A DNA stretch of 64,000 nucleotides, from contig NC_089427.1 in assembly GCF_013426205.1 (NCBI RefSeq), positions 806,001 through 870,000 on the forward strand, written 5' to 3'. Below the pieces are notes generated by a model that made no database searches, had not been told where the DNA came from, and saw only the letters and a list, made by a program, of their open reading frames with translations. The number at the start of each line of letters is the position of its first letter. The stretch's first letter is position 1. The stretch is from Metarhizium brunneum. Lineage: Eukaryota > Ascomycota > Sordariomycetes > Hypocreales > Clavicipitaceae. The translations under genes were made by a program, and so were the position numbers. Positions 44,743 to 56,333 of this stretch are shown here, in pieces.

Positions 44743-46362
44743 GTTGATTGATTGTTTGACGGTTAGGAAGGAGTTTTATGTGAATAGTGTGCGGTGTATT
44801 GTGGAAAGTGATATCGGTCAAAGGTCCAAATGAGGGCGGAATTCTAGTCCTCTTTATACAGTTCTAGAGATGCCAGTCCTTCCTCTTCGTACTCGCACTG
44901 CAAAGTACAGAGCCTAGCGCATGTCCCTGGAGCCCGCAAGTTGACGTGAGGTTTCGACTCATGCCAGACGTTGATACTAGCAGGCCGGGCAACGGAAACG
45001 GGTCTAGAGTCTGTCAAAAAGGCCATCGTCGGACCTTGTTCCTTGGATCCGGCTCCACATGTCGGCGCTTTTAGCCCGCTTGCATTCAATGCAACGACTC
45101 GCCAAGATGAGGCTAGAGGTAGAGAGTGGCCCCGTCTCCTAGGGCTGAGGCAATATTTGGACCCTTTGGGACAAAATCCAAGCGTAGTCTGTGTAGTATT
45201 GCCATGCTATCGGCACTCGGGTCAATGCTTGCATGGGCTGTCGTGTATAGGCGCCAGTATGCACACCGTGCTCCTACTATACATGCTTCTACTATACACA
45301 TCGATTATACGGCGCCATCGACCCAGGTTTGCCTCAATGACATGCCGCAACAACTTGATAGGCAGCTCCAGTTCATGGTGGCGGAGCAAGCGTGATTGCG
45401 TACTTGTGGCCATGCACCATCGTCGCCGCAAGTTGTGGTATTGATCGACGTCTCACCGTCTCTAGATGGGTCTACGGCCATGACTTTTCGGCGATTTCAT
45501 CCCCGGTATTCGTCTCTCAGGGGCAAGGACACGATGCACAGCCCGTAATGGCTTGTCCTTGTTTACTAGACTCCGTAATCAGGTTGCCGTGGCTTGTCTC
45601 AGCGCTGTCTACTGGCAGACCGTCTTAGCATTTACGAGTCAGCCGTAAACACCGCCTTCTGTCATGGAATTTCCCGAGCAAATCTTGTGCAAGTAGGGAG
45701 ACATAACGTGGCCGCAGTCAATTGTGCGCGCCGCCACCATAGTCAGCATCAGCAGCTAGGAGCGCAGTTATTGGATGTGCCGAATGGATTGGGAAAACGG
45801 GGTTCTGCCAGACCTCGATGATCCAAGTGTAGGCAGTCCCAACATGCTCCCATTTCACTCCCATGGGGATATGGCTAGGTCATGCTTCCATTTGTCATCC
45901 ATATCAGCGAGTTGGTTCCGAGATGTTTTTCGTGCCACTACATATTTCGGATGATTCCGCATCAACGTGGGTTGAGGACCAAATAGACGAATAAAATGAC
46001 TCTGTTTTATCCGCATCATGGCAGTGAAAGACATCCTCAATAAACATGGACGCCATCTTCACCAAGGCCTTAAGGTGTTACACATTGCTTTGTAAACCAA
46101 AATCGTCTTCCATCGTTTCGCTGGCGCCGCAAGATATCATGCTAATATAGTGAGCCTTATTCTAGTCGTGAATTATCGGCCCTTTTTTTTCTATTGACAG
46201 TTTATTCACAGTTTATTCCAAGTCGATTCTAAACACAACGAGCAGTAAAATCCAGGGTCCGGGTTAGCTTCGGGGCTGACCTCGGAGGGGGCCGATAACG
46301 CCCCATTTAAATTGCTCCACAATTGACCGTTTACACCTTACCCGTTATGCCGTTTCTTCAAC
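44743..46362. other. Accessory interval without a supported gene
   Basis: 1.6 kb. Short frames exist on both strands (a plus-strand frame at 44971-45444, for example) but their residue composition looks random. A stretch near 45690-46040 on the minus strand could be degraded coding sequence. No tRNA or transposon ends were seen. Confidence 0.35.
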
Positions 46363-46707
46363 TCAAAGGCCAACCAAGTGCCACGGGCGGGCCGTGCCTG
46401 CGGACCGACCTTGGTCCTTATTGTTCCTTTCAACAGCCCTCAGGAGATTCTCAACATGACGGATAATGGGCTTGTTAAATGCCACTTTTATTGTCCTCCC
46501 GTCTGCCGCAAATTGTATTTCCTCGGGCTTTAAAGGATCAGAAAAACAATAGCCATATATTGCTCTCAGTAAAAGCTTCTGCGCCCATAACCCTAACCCT
46601 ACTGTGAGACCGACAGTAAAAATCACTTCTGGAGTCAAAGCTGGCCCCGCAAGTTCGAGTAAAATGCTCGTGACCACATCGGATAATACGGTGCGCTCCT
46701 GCTAGGG
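46363..46707 (-). pseudogene. Probable 3' gene remnant truncated near an LTR
   Basis: An open frame from about 46707 (after a possible CCTAG acceptor) to the stop at 46363 reads QERTVLSDVVTSILLELAG, then a hydrophobic region (EVIFTVGLTVGLGLWAQKLL) and a coherent C-terminus (KPEEIQFAADGRTIKVAFNK, RHVENLLRAVERNNK). It looks coding but lacks a convincing ATG or upstream exons. Upstream on the same strand lies the mutated LTR at 46920, so the 5' part may have been lost. It may also be a small complete gene with an undetected first exon. Confidence 0.4.
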
Positions 46708-46919
46708 TCTGCAATATCTATGCCTGATAGTTGGTAAAGTGGCACAGCGTTGTGTGCACTCAAAACACCAGGGTACGTGGCAATCAGCACAATGTCATTT
46801 TTTTCTTTCCCTGCTGTACTTTAGTTAAAACGCGTTTATTTAGACAAGTCTTTGTTCAGACTCACCCAAAATTATCTTCAAGAAAACAGACCTCGACACT
46901 TCAGCCTCGCGAGTTGATA

Positions 46920-47168
46920 TATTACACGGAAAAGGGCCAACAAATTATAAAGCCTAATAAAAGGGCCTTACTAATGTAAAACTTATTAATTAATACGATT
47001 TAAATATATACCTAGATAAGAACTCTAGGCTTAAGTTTTTATTCTTATATATGAGGTAATTTTTTTGTTTTCTCTTTTATAGTAACTTAAGACCTTAGAG
47101 ACCCTTCAAGATTATTATTAAATTGCGCCCCTTTTGCTCTAAGCCTTCTATGTTGAACCCTTGTCACA
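46920..47168 (+). repeat. RIP-mutated LTR (family 1)
   Basis: Aligns with the intact copy at 43441 over 249 bp. It reads TATTACACGGAAAAGGGCC and ends AACCCTTGTCACA. Most differences are C-to-T or G-to-A (for example AACAGATCGCGAAGCCCAAC has become AACAAATTATAAAGCCTAAT), the signature of repeat-induced point mutation. The flanks show no duplication. Confidence 0.85.
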
Positions 47169-47229
47169 CAACATCAGCTTCGCACCAACAGGTCTCAGCT
47201 GGAAGGCTGAAGCGTAACCGCTGGTTTGT

Positions 47230-47351
47230 ATGAACGAAGGTCATCAGCCCCAAGGGCTTTGGGGAAAGTCAAGGACCAGCTGACTTTTGATATCAAAGCA
47301 AATTGGCTGAACAGAACTGCCGTTCCGTTATATAATAAGCCCTTGTCGCAC
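47230..47351 (+). repeat. Degenerate family-2 LTR 3' part
   Basis: CAGCCCCAAGGGCTTTGGGG and CTTTTGATATCAAAGCAAAT, ending AAGCCCTTGTCGCA. This matches the 3' part of the older LTR at 38143-38296. It lies next to the mutated family-1 LTR. Confidence 0.6.
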
Positions 47352-47508
47352 TGCACCACCAAGTTCAATGCCTGAGAACCGTGCAAGTCAGCCCCATCAC
47401 AACTTGACGCAACTTGCAAAATCCTTCCTCCATCCTGCCCGGTATACTACCGATTCAGAGTCGGTATTGGTTCGTCGAGGCCATCCTCATGCCAGAGACC
47501 AACAAGAC

Positions 47509-48679
47509 TCACTCGGCAATGTGCTTCATGTTCTCCTCATCGTGGCCCGTTGGAGAATGCGTGTGGCTCCAATAGGTGATGGATATGCTTCCTCTGCCAC
47601 GAGTGTCCAGCCGGTCTTTGCAGCGCCCAGCGTCGAAACCATCGTTGACCACCCAGCACATGTCACGCACGTCCTCTCCGTCCCCGCCCCAACTGTACGC
47701 GTACAGCGCATGGCTCGGCAGCAAAAGCACCCGTGGTTCCTCGGCAGGCGTGTGCGGAAACGGCCCGCCGCGAGCGAGGCCGGCGACGGCGTCGTTGATG
47801 CGAGGCCCATGCAAGACCCTGTTGCTCTCGTACCGGGCCAGGGCATCTCGCAACGCGACCGGGCCGGTCACGCTCTCTGGATCAGGCAACTCTCCGCCCT
47901 CTCGCGTCGTCTGGTTATACAGGTCCATGAAGTCCTGTAGCGCGGCCAGAAAGAACCGATGGCCGGGCGTCGAAGCCATCCAGGCATTGGGAATCGAATG
48001 CTCAAAGTCGGGGTCGTTGCCCATTCGGCCAAAGATTGCCGTGGCCGGCACAGGAATGCTACCTTGTTGATTAAACAGCGGTCCATGCGCCCATTGCAGG
48101 TCTTCTGTCGGGCGTAAACACTCGGTGTCGAGGTCGGCGTACACGCTTTGAGGCAAGCCGTTAGCCATTGTGTAGAGGGCAACAAGCACAGCCATGCCAT
48201 GTGTGCTTGGGGCAAGTTTGGCGGCGCACTCACCCCCCGTATATGTACATGTAGAGATTCCGCGCCAGGTCTGCCTGATAGATGACTCCCGGCAGGCCGC
48301 GGTAGGCCTCCTCAAGCCAGGGAAAATGTTTCTGAACCAGCGCCAGGTTATCCTCGTCGGTCCAGACGACCCATTCCCAGTCTGGGTGCTTCCGACGACA
48401 CGACAGACTCCAGTGTCGGAATCGCGCCGGCAGCTCCAAAGTCTTCCAGCTCTGGTGAAAGATCTTGGGAATCGGACCCCCGGTGTCTGTTGGGCGTCGG
48501 GACAAGAGCTCACTCGCGGGTATTTGCCTGGCCAGACGCGGCGTCCCTTTCCTCGAGTCCCTCGGGGATGGGCTCCGTAATGAAGACGCGGTGAGATGAG
48601 CTAGCAGTTGGAGGGAAATTATAAAGAGTGCTACGATTAAGCTGATTCTGGCCGTGACGCACAATTGCTTGGACGCCAT
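47509..48679 (-). CDS. GT32 (Och1-type) glycosyltransferase
   Basis: Two exons, 48679-48234 and 48145-47509, 360 residues. An N-terminal signal-anchor helix (ISLIVALFIISLQLLAHL) suggests a type II Golgi membrane protein. The catalytic region has IPKIFHQSWKT, then HPDWEWVVWTDEDN and YQADLARNLYMYIYGG, spliced to VYADLDTEC, with the DXD metal/nucleotide-sugar motif Asp153-Leu-Asp155 formed across the intron. The C-terminal half continues the GT32 fold (SIPNAWMASTPGHRFF). The family transfers hexoses, in fungi usually mannose on N-glycans or sphingolipids; the specificity here is unknown. It is a member of a family that expands in filamentous fungi, so it need not be the essential Och1. A fold-back element lies about 230 bp upstream of its start. 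Confidence 0.85.
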
Positions 48680-50149
48680 GGCTATACCCTGTTATTTGAT
48701 GAAGGACGTCGCATCTACATGCAAAAAGAAAATAGGAAGAAGGAAGAAAGCAGAACTCATCTTTGCCCAAGTGCCGCCATATACATTGGGAGGCTGGCGC
48801 GTACTATTTCTGGGTGGGTAATTAATATATCTGCTACTGACTATATGATATTGCAATGCACATGGCCAGACTCTATTCTTGTCCAGGCTCAAGTCATGCA
48901 TTTGCGAGTCATCTCTTTAGATGCGGAATGGCTCGTGGAGACTCCTCTGCCATACAATTGTCTTAGATAGGAGAGTCTCCACGAGCCACTCCGCATCTAA
49001 AGAGATAGTCCTCGCGCATTTCGAAAGCCTTGAGTGTGAGACTAGCGCAGGGGTTTGTTTCATGGGATCACAATAGGGTTTTTCTTCGATTGCATCCGAG
49101 CGTGGACTCGATTATGCCACTGAGGCCGGTGAGCCGGAAATGTTATCAGTCTTATTGCGGATTGAGATAAGTTGCTGTAGTAATTGATCAAAACATGCCT
49201 TGTTATATTTCCAAACAACACGGGCCATGACAGGACAGCACGAGTTCCACTGAGTCCAGGGAACTCGGGGGAACATGTAGCAAGAGTACATATGTATAGC
49301 TACGGTTCACCTCATGGTGGATTATAGGTAAACGTCGACGTTACAGATGGGAACCCCTACTTCACGTATTTCCATGTGTAGGACGCTGGTTTCTTGTCAG
49401 CTCTCGACACAGCTAGGACCACGCTTGCCCTCTCACTGACGTGATATTCCTGGCCAGACACCGAATGGCCCAGTGTATCTGCCAGCATAAACCCGTGACT
49501 TGGTTCATCTCTTGGGAACCATAGCACGCCGTCACTCACAGTGCCTGACGACTTGGCCACCATAGGCCATCAGGTGATGAAAGATGTTGAAATCGAGCGA
49601 TGAGCCATCATGCTACATGCACTGTAGCCCACCAGTTCGTGCCTGATGCTCATCGACGTGCATCTTGTCTGGACAGTCCGCCCGGTGTTCTTGCCGCCTA
49701 TACTGGGCATTCCGCCGAGTCTGTCTCTGAAGGCGATATTTCCTGTGCGAAGCGGCACCAAACAATTGATGCTTCGAAACCTGAGGGCCGATGCAGAGGC
49801 TGAGTCAAGGCCAGCTATCCTGTCCTAGTTAATCAACGTCCCACTTCAAGCGGAGCGAAAAGGACAGACCAACAGTCTACAGAGGCCACCTTGCCAGACC
49901 TTGCCCAGACACCTCGCCCCACTTGCATCTCGCGTGCGCTCCCTCCACCAATGACAAGTCGGCCTCGCCAACCTCACTCAGCGTCAACTTCGACCTCGAC
50001 CTCCATCTCCTTGTTTCGACCTTGCCTCCCCATCCCGCAATTGAGTCGCCAGAATCGTGATTCTTTATCCCCCCGACTCATCCCTTCTTGCCCCCATCGC
50101 TCTTTGGTCTCTTTCTGCTCCTTGCTTGCGTCTGGCCCACCTGTCCGCC
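48680..50149. promoter_or_regulatory. Divergent upstream region of the GT32 and Irc22-like genes
   Basis: 1.47 kb between divergent starts. It contains the fold-back element at 48911-49006. Otherwise there is no supported gene. The right end (49930-50110) is C/T-rich, as in a fungal leader. Confidence 0.45.
48911..49006. mobile_element. 96-bp fold-back element, 34-bp inverted arms
   Basis: Arms 48911-48944 and 48973-49006 are inverse complements with one mismatch, separated by a 28-nt loop. AGTC lies immediately outside both arms (48907-48910 and 49007-49010), which could be a 4-bp target duplication. It could be a tiny MITE or a hairpin-RNA source. Confidence 0.8.
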
Positions 50150-51101
50150 ATGTTGTTCTCCTCGCTGCTCTCCGTGTTTGCTCTGCACATCTTTGGCGCG
50201 GCTGCGGTATGAAAATCACCACTCATTATCAATTCAAGGACAAAACACTCACGCCTAACTCGACGACCCTCACAGGCCGACGCCGCTGCGCCCGCCGCCG
50301 ACGACAGTGCTTCCCCCAAGACGCCTGATCTCGCTGCCGTCGTCAAGACCACCTTCCCCGACTCCGACATCCTCGGCGTGCGCCTCATCAACGGCCGGCC
50401 GACCAAGGCCCTCGTCGAAATCACCAACAAGGAAGATGCGCCCATCCAAATCTCCGTCCTCGCCGGCGTCCTGGCCACCGCAAAGACTCTCCCCGAGGGA
50501 ACCCCCGCCTACCAGGGCATCATTCGCAACCTGACGGTCGTGCAGTACAACCACGCCATCGAGGCCGGCGAGACCAAGAGCTTCACCTACTCCTTCGCTC
50601 TTGACATGCAGCCCCAGGATGTGAAGCTGCAGATCGCCGCCGTCATCGCCAACGCCAACGGCGACATGTACCAGGTCCAGGCCCACGATGGCCTCGCCGC
50701 CATTGTCGAAGCTCCCACCAGCTTCCTCGACCCGCAAATGTACCTACAGTCTCCTCCCTGCCCATGCTCGAGCATCCATTCAAAAGATTTGACTAACCAT
50801 CCCGCCCAGCATCTTCCTCTACCTCGTCCTGTCCGCCGCGTTCGGCGGAACCCTCTACTTTGTCTACAAGACCTGGATCGAAGCCCTCTTCCCGCAAGCC
50901 AAGCGCTCCAAGTCCTCATCCAGCGGCCCCAAAAAGGCCAAGAAGTCCGCCGACGCCGACGCCGCCCTCTCCGGCTCCGAGTCCGCTGCCGCCACCACCG
51001 GCAGCAAGACCTACGACGAGAGCTGGATCCCTGACCACCACATCAACCGCCCCGTCGCGAAGCGCGTCAAGTCTACCCCCAAGAAGAAGGTTGTCGAGTA
51101 G
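50150..51101 (+). CDS. IRC22: Irc22 / TRAP-alpha-like ER translocon-associated protein
   Basis: Three exons, 50150-50206, 50276-50739 and 50810-51101, 270 residues. The signal peptide ([19 protein letters not shown]) ends at the first intron. A luminal domain (about 30-170) has the TRAP-alpha fold signature [20 protein letters not shown] and the [17 protein letters not shown] block. A single transmembrane segment ([18 protein letters not shown], from about 175) precedes a basic Ser/Lys-rich cytosolic tail ending [13 protein letters not shown]. In animals TRAP-alpha (SSR1) helps Sec61 translocation; the fungal homologue is annotated as Irc22. Function in this organism is inferred from homology. 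Splice sites are canonical, with phases 0 and 2. Confidence 0.85.
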
Positions 51102-51761
51102 ACATTTCTTCTTGCTAAAGAAGAGAGCCCTGTGTTTTTTCTTCTCCCAAAACAATAGGGCCTGTAAGACGAGCTCTGTGTGGGCAACACAAACTGTCAC
51201 CTTGTGTGATGACTGTATGAGAATAAGCAACCTGTAAAACGAAATCATCTGCGTGCAGACGGGAAGGCGTCGAAACCGTGGCGTTCTAGATTTCCGTCTG
51301 ACTAGGAGATGGGAAAAGGGGGGATGGGGTATGAGTCGGCCAGGGGAACCGGATAAATAAAAGCTATCGCGCAGTATTACGTACGACAGCGTCAGGATTT
51401 CACTATTGCTCCAAAAAAATTAAAATCCTAGTCATACTACAAGCTTGAACGAGAGCCATGTCCCGTCTTTTCTTTCATGTGCCAAGCGTCTCCTCATTGC
51501 CACTAGCAAAAGGCCCGGCTAAGCGTAGTCTGCCAGTGTTGTACGTGTACGCCGTAGATAACAAGCTACAGCGGGAGGGAAAAGAGTATTTGACCAGATC
51601 AGGTACCTGGCCATCGCGGTCCATATTGTAATAATTGACGGTTTATTTGTATGCTTCTCAGTGGGTAAATGTATGCTGCCGCAGACTGTACACCTGTCGT
51701 AATATACCGTTCATCATAGCAACGTGCAAGCATACCGCACCATGTCTTCACGAGAGATTCC
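51102..51761. other. Convergent 3' region
   Basis: 660 bp between the stops of two converging genes. AT-rich; no gene or repeat recognised. Confidence 0.4.
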
Positions 51762-54700
51762 TCACTCGTGGCGTCTCCGCTCCGCCGCCTCTCCAGCCAA
51801 ATAGCTCATGATAGCCTCATCCTGCAGCCTGCGGTCCGTCTCGCTGCCGCCGCCGTCCTCCGCACCAATATGCCCAAAGAGGCACGCCCACAAGTCGCCC
51901 TTGTCCACCACCTCGCCCGCCGACTTGTCCTTGCTCATGAGCTTGGACAGCGCCGCGTGCTCCAGCTCGAGCGTGTTGGCCGCCTCGATGTTCGCATCCA
52001 GCAGCTCCGGCGTGGCCGTGCCTTTTGCTCCGGCGGCCCGGCGGCCCATGTGCTCCATGCGTCTCTGCACCGAGAGATTGTAAATGCTCTCCTCGACGGT
52101 GCCGGACACCAGATACAGCCACACGGTGGTCTCGTGCTGCTGCCCGATACGGTCTACCCGCGCAATGGCCTGCAGCTCGAGCGCCGTGTTGAGCAGAGGT
52201 TCGCACAGGAAGACGTGGCTCGCGTTGACGAGGTTGAGGCCGCTGGAGTGGGCGCGCGCATGAAGCAGGAATACTTCAGTGGCGGGGTCTTCCTTGAAAT
52301 TAGCAATGCCGTTGACGTCGTCGATGGAGGCGTGGCCGATGCGGAACCGTCTGAATGCGTTGCGCAAGATGTGCAGAAAGTCGCGATATCTGCAGGTTTG
52401 CCACGTATTAGCATGGGGGAATGGAATGGACGGGGTTTGCGTCAAGGCAGAGAGGACGATTGGAGACATACTGGGAAAACACAATCGACTTGGCACCGGG
52501 GTCAGACTCTCTCAGCCAGAGGAGGTGCCTCACAAGGGTGTCAACCTTCGTTGTGAATGACGGCCCGTCGAGTTCCACGTTTTTAATCTCGGCCAATTTG
52601 TCCGCATTGAACTCGGAGTAGATTGCCGTCTTTCTTGGCGAATTGCCACTCACCCGTCGCGGCAACGAGCCTCCCTCATCATTGGCCCCTTCGCTGCGAA
52701 CCTGCAACTGCTGCGGTTTAATGGCAATGTCGTGCAGGTTGGATGGCTTCAGACCCCTTTTGCACACGGGACAGTTGTGATGGGCTTTGAACCACATCGT
52801 CATGCATTCCTTACAGAATTGATGGCCACAGACGGTCAGGACGCCGGTGACAAAGGGCATCTGGCAGATGACGCACATTCGGGGCTCGTTTGACTTGGCA
52901 CCCGCTTCTTTCAGGTTCAAAACTATTATCAAGTTAGAACCAAACACCTGGATCGTAGGCAGAGGGTTGGTTTTGTGACTTACGGTACCTATGTTTCGCT
53001 TCGGCCGAAGAAAGTTTTCGACGCAGCTCATCTGCTGCCTGCTTCAACTTGTTGATCGCGTTGTCGTCTTTGGGCCCTTCCAGTGGGAGCACGGCGTCCG
53101 AAACTGCCTGCAGTTGACGATAGTACTCCAGTCTCGCATTCATGGCCACTTTGAAGCTTTCAATTTCCGATTCCAGTGCCATTGCCGCTTTGTTTTGATT
53201 GTTAATCTCGGTTTGAGTTGCCTTCAGCTGGTCCGAAGCAATCTTGGCCTCCACGGCCTCACGGCTTGTAGTAGCCGTGTCGCGCGACAACCGGGATTGC
53301 AGGCCACGAAACTCACTTACGGCACCTCTCATGGATGAATGGGCCACCTTGGGCTTAATTTCTGCTCTCAGTCGAAGCATTTGGACCATTTTGACGGGCG
53401 CTGGACCCTCCCCAGCCCTTGCCAGCCGGAGAGAAGTTTCGGTTTCATGCTTGGCCAATTCATTTGTCTGACCAGAGATTGCGTCTTGACGATCGGCAAT
53501 AGCAGCTCGCAAGGTGGTGACATAGACCATAAGCAAGTCCTGGAACTTGGCAGAGTCGCCAAGCTCTTCTCCAGTGGTTTCGACGTCATCATCTTCGTCA
53601 ACTAATGGTTTTAGAAGTAATTGAACAACTTCTTCACGCCACCCATCAATGACATCTGCCTGCTTGTTCAATTCGTCGTATAGTATCTCGAGGTCATCGA
53701 CAATTCGGCTACTTTCAATTCCCTTTTCAGGAATTGTAGAAAGCTCAGGTATATCCACAAAGGTTCGAGAGGCCGCTTTGCGGGAAATCCTATTCATAAG
53801 CCGCGTCGCTTTGCGGTTACTCTCCCCCAAGATCTCTCTTCTCAATGCTTTTGCGGCATTATACCCGTCATCTTCGAGCTTTTTCAGCCGCTGAAACTCT
53901 TCAGAGTCTGGTTCCGTCAAGTCTTTATTGTCTTTAATTTGAAAGTAGGCATTGGCGCAAAAGAAGACAGCTTTATGATGCAGTTCCAAGGCTGAACGAA
54001 GTCGTCGGCGACACTCTCCAATTTTACCCTTGGTTCCCAGCTCGTCTTGTTCGTCGTCCGTGTCCGACAAATCGCGAGCATGGTTCTCTTCTTCAGCTTT
54101 CTTTACTGCCTCTTCTCCGCCATGCTCTCGGATTGTTTCCTTGAGTTTTGTCCTGGCATCTGAGACGAGTCTTTCAGTTTCTTGTCTTACATCTTCCCAC
54201 AGCACCAATGCTTCCTTCACGCGCGGGCTGTTTTCATACATCTGGCCCTGAGCCAGACGACTCAATAAATGTGCTCTCTCCTCTGCCCTAATAGTATTTT
54301 CGCTTTGTTCCAGCATAGCGGTCAGCACTTCATCAACAGTTCTCATTGGGCGCGCCTTGTTATAGCCCAGCAGGCGGCGATTGTATACGCCAACCTCGGG
54401 ATGCAAGGTAGTCTGGCGCAATCGATTCAGCCAAACTCTCATGTTGTCGTAGTGCTCTTCAGGGTCCCAATCATGTTCCTTCGGAGACCCATCAGTCTCG
54501 AGGCCGCATTCATCGACCATTTCTTTAAATAAGGATTGATAGTGCTGTTCTTCAACGGCCGTAAAAGGCATGCTAATAACAAATCTTTTTTGAGCAGGAA
54601 GTAAGATCTCGTCTCGCACCATACTCTTGGTGTGTCGCAATGAAATTGAGTTGAATATTTGTTGAAACAAAGGTTTATGGCTCGTAATAAGTGCTTGCCA

Positions 54701-56333
54701 GACCTGTGATGCGGAGCAATATGGCTCATACCTTAAAAAGAGCAAGAGGCCGAAGAGATCCTTGACATCATCCTTGACTGGCGTGCCGGTAATGCCCCAT
54801 GCATTAATGCGAGGCAAGACGCGCGCAACGGAGGCTGCTTGGCTGTATCCGTTTTCAATCATCTGGGCCTCATCGAGGCACAGCCGCCACCACGCTATCT
54901 TGACGAGAGGGGATGTTGTTCGAGGGTATGCTCTCTCGTATCTACGAGGTCGCTGAGGAGGTTCAAATGCAAAATGCAGTTCGGCGGAGAGCACGGAATA
55001 TGTTGTAATAACAACATCGTACCCACAGAGTTCCTCGATAATTGTTTCCTCGTCTGCATCCTTCATTTTCTTGCACCCTTGATAGTGCTTTACCCGCAGA
55101 CTCGGGGCATGCCGTGCAATCTCTGAAATCCATTGTTGCCGCAATGATTCGGGAGTTACAATCAATGTAGCTCCAGTAGTGGCAAGACCGTCCATCCTAA
55201 GTCCGTTTTGCTGAGCTTGGTGCTCTACACGACCATGAAGGAGGATGAGTCCCAAGATCTCAAGGGTCTTGCCAAGTCCCATCTCCTCTGCCAATATACC
55301 GCCTTTTACAAACCTGTCTGCTCGTTTGTACAAGCTTTTATCTCTAGTGATGGTTTGAAACACATCACTCAAAAATGCAGTTCTTCCATCAGCATCCTGA
55401 ACGGTGCGGAAGCTGTCGATTGAGATTGAATGATGATCCATCGCGGTCGATTCTAGCGTAGCTTTTGCCTGGGACCACCGCACACCCTCTCTTGCCAAAA
55501 GCCATTGCAACGTTCTCTTCTGGTACGGAAATAATTCTGACTCTAAACCGGGAATGTCAATATTAAGAGCGACTTTGTCATCCTTCGGTGGTACATGCGC
55601 CGCCTCATAAAAGTCCATAGGCGACCATGCCGCTAGGTCTTCGCTCTCGGTGTCGCGGAAAATAGAGTCGATAAGCCGTCTCGTTAATTTTCGATCGTTT
55701 GAGTTTGGTAACGGATAGTATGGTGACGGTGTCTCGTTCCAGTTCAAGGACAGCGAAACTTGCATGGTTATCACCTTGTCATGCAAGATCATCGAAGTTG
55801 CTACTCCAACCCAGATATCACCAGGACTATCGCGCTTCGCATTTGCACCTCCAATACCGAGAATACGAGTCGCTTCATCTTCAATCTCATCCCTGTTCAA
55901 TGAAATATTAAGAGAGAAGAAGCCTTGCGGGGCTCCTGGCCGTGATGTCACTGACAGAACCCCATGTTCCAACGTAAATCTCAAGTATCGGCCCGCGTCC
56001 TCACATGTTGAAGCAAAAGAGGAAGTTTTAGCGTCAATAAATGGCCGATAAAATAGTAAACTTGCTTTTGCCACGCAAATAGGAGAATATGGCTCGGACG
56101 TGATCTTGCGACGTTTCGCAGACGAATCTACACTGTTCGGGGCTTCAATTTCGCCCGTCGAGGGCAAGGCTGCCAAATACTCGACCACAGCAGAAGGAAT
56201 AGGATCTTTTCAATGAAAAGTGAGCAATTTTTCATCGCAAAACTCCTCGGATTCACAAACCTTGCTGTCCAAGGTCGATTGTCGCCAACGCCGGCGGCTT
56301 AGACGGCCTTCGCGCCGGAGTCTTCTTCGGCAT
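51762..56333 (-). CDS. IRC20: SNF2-family ATPase with RING finger (Irc20/SHPRH-like ubiquitin ligase)
   Basis: Four exons on the minus strand: 56333-56261, 56205-52984, 52922-52472 and 52389-51762, 1457 residues. The SNF2 ATPase starts with FPYQKRTLQWLLAREG. Walker A is ILAEEMGLGKT (about 328-338) and motif II is the characteristic DEAQ (about 469-472) rather than DEAH, as in SHPRH/Irc20 proteins. Motif III-like INAWGITGTPVKDDVKDL follows. A long helical insertion separates the two halves. A C3HC4 RING lies at about 1115-1155 (CVICQMP, CGHQFCKEC, HHNCPVC), then the helicase C-terminal lobe (SIVFSQYRDFLHI, AIARVDRIGQQHE). Placement of the RING between the lobes is typical. SHPRH is a ubiquitin ligase acting in DNA-damage tolerance and nucleosome remodelling; yeast Irc20 has related roles. 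The short first exon (MPKKTPARRPSKPPALATID) is plausible but less certain. Confidence 0.9.

Noticed and set aside
44971..45444. 157-codon plus-strand open frame in the accessory island
   Set aside because: Random composition and no conserved motif; overlapping frames of similar size exist on the other strand.
46588..46602. Telomere-like CCCTAACCCTA repeat
   Set aside because: Only two units, and it lies inside a frame where it encodes VGLGL; chance is likely and there is no other subtelomeric sign.
51768..52556. 262-codon plus-strand frame over the SNF2-RING gene
   Set aside because: Antisense shadow of a conserved helicase domain; no independent support.
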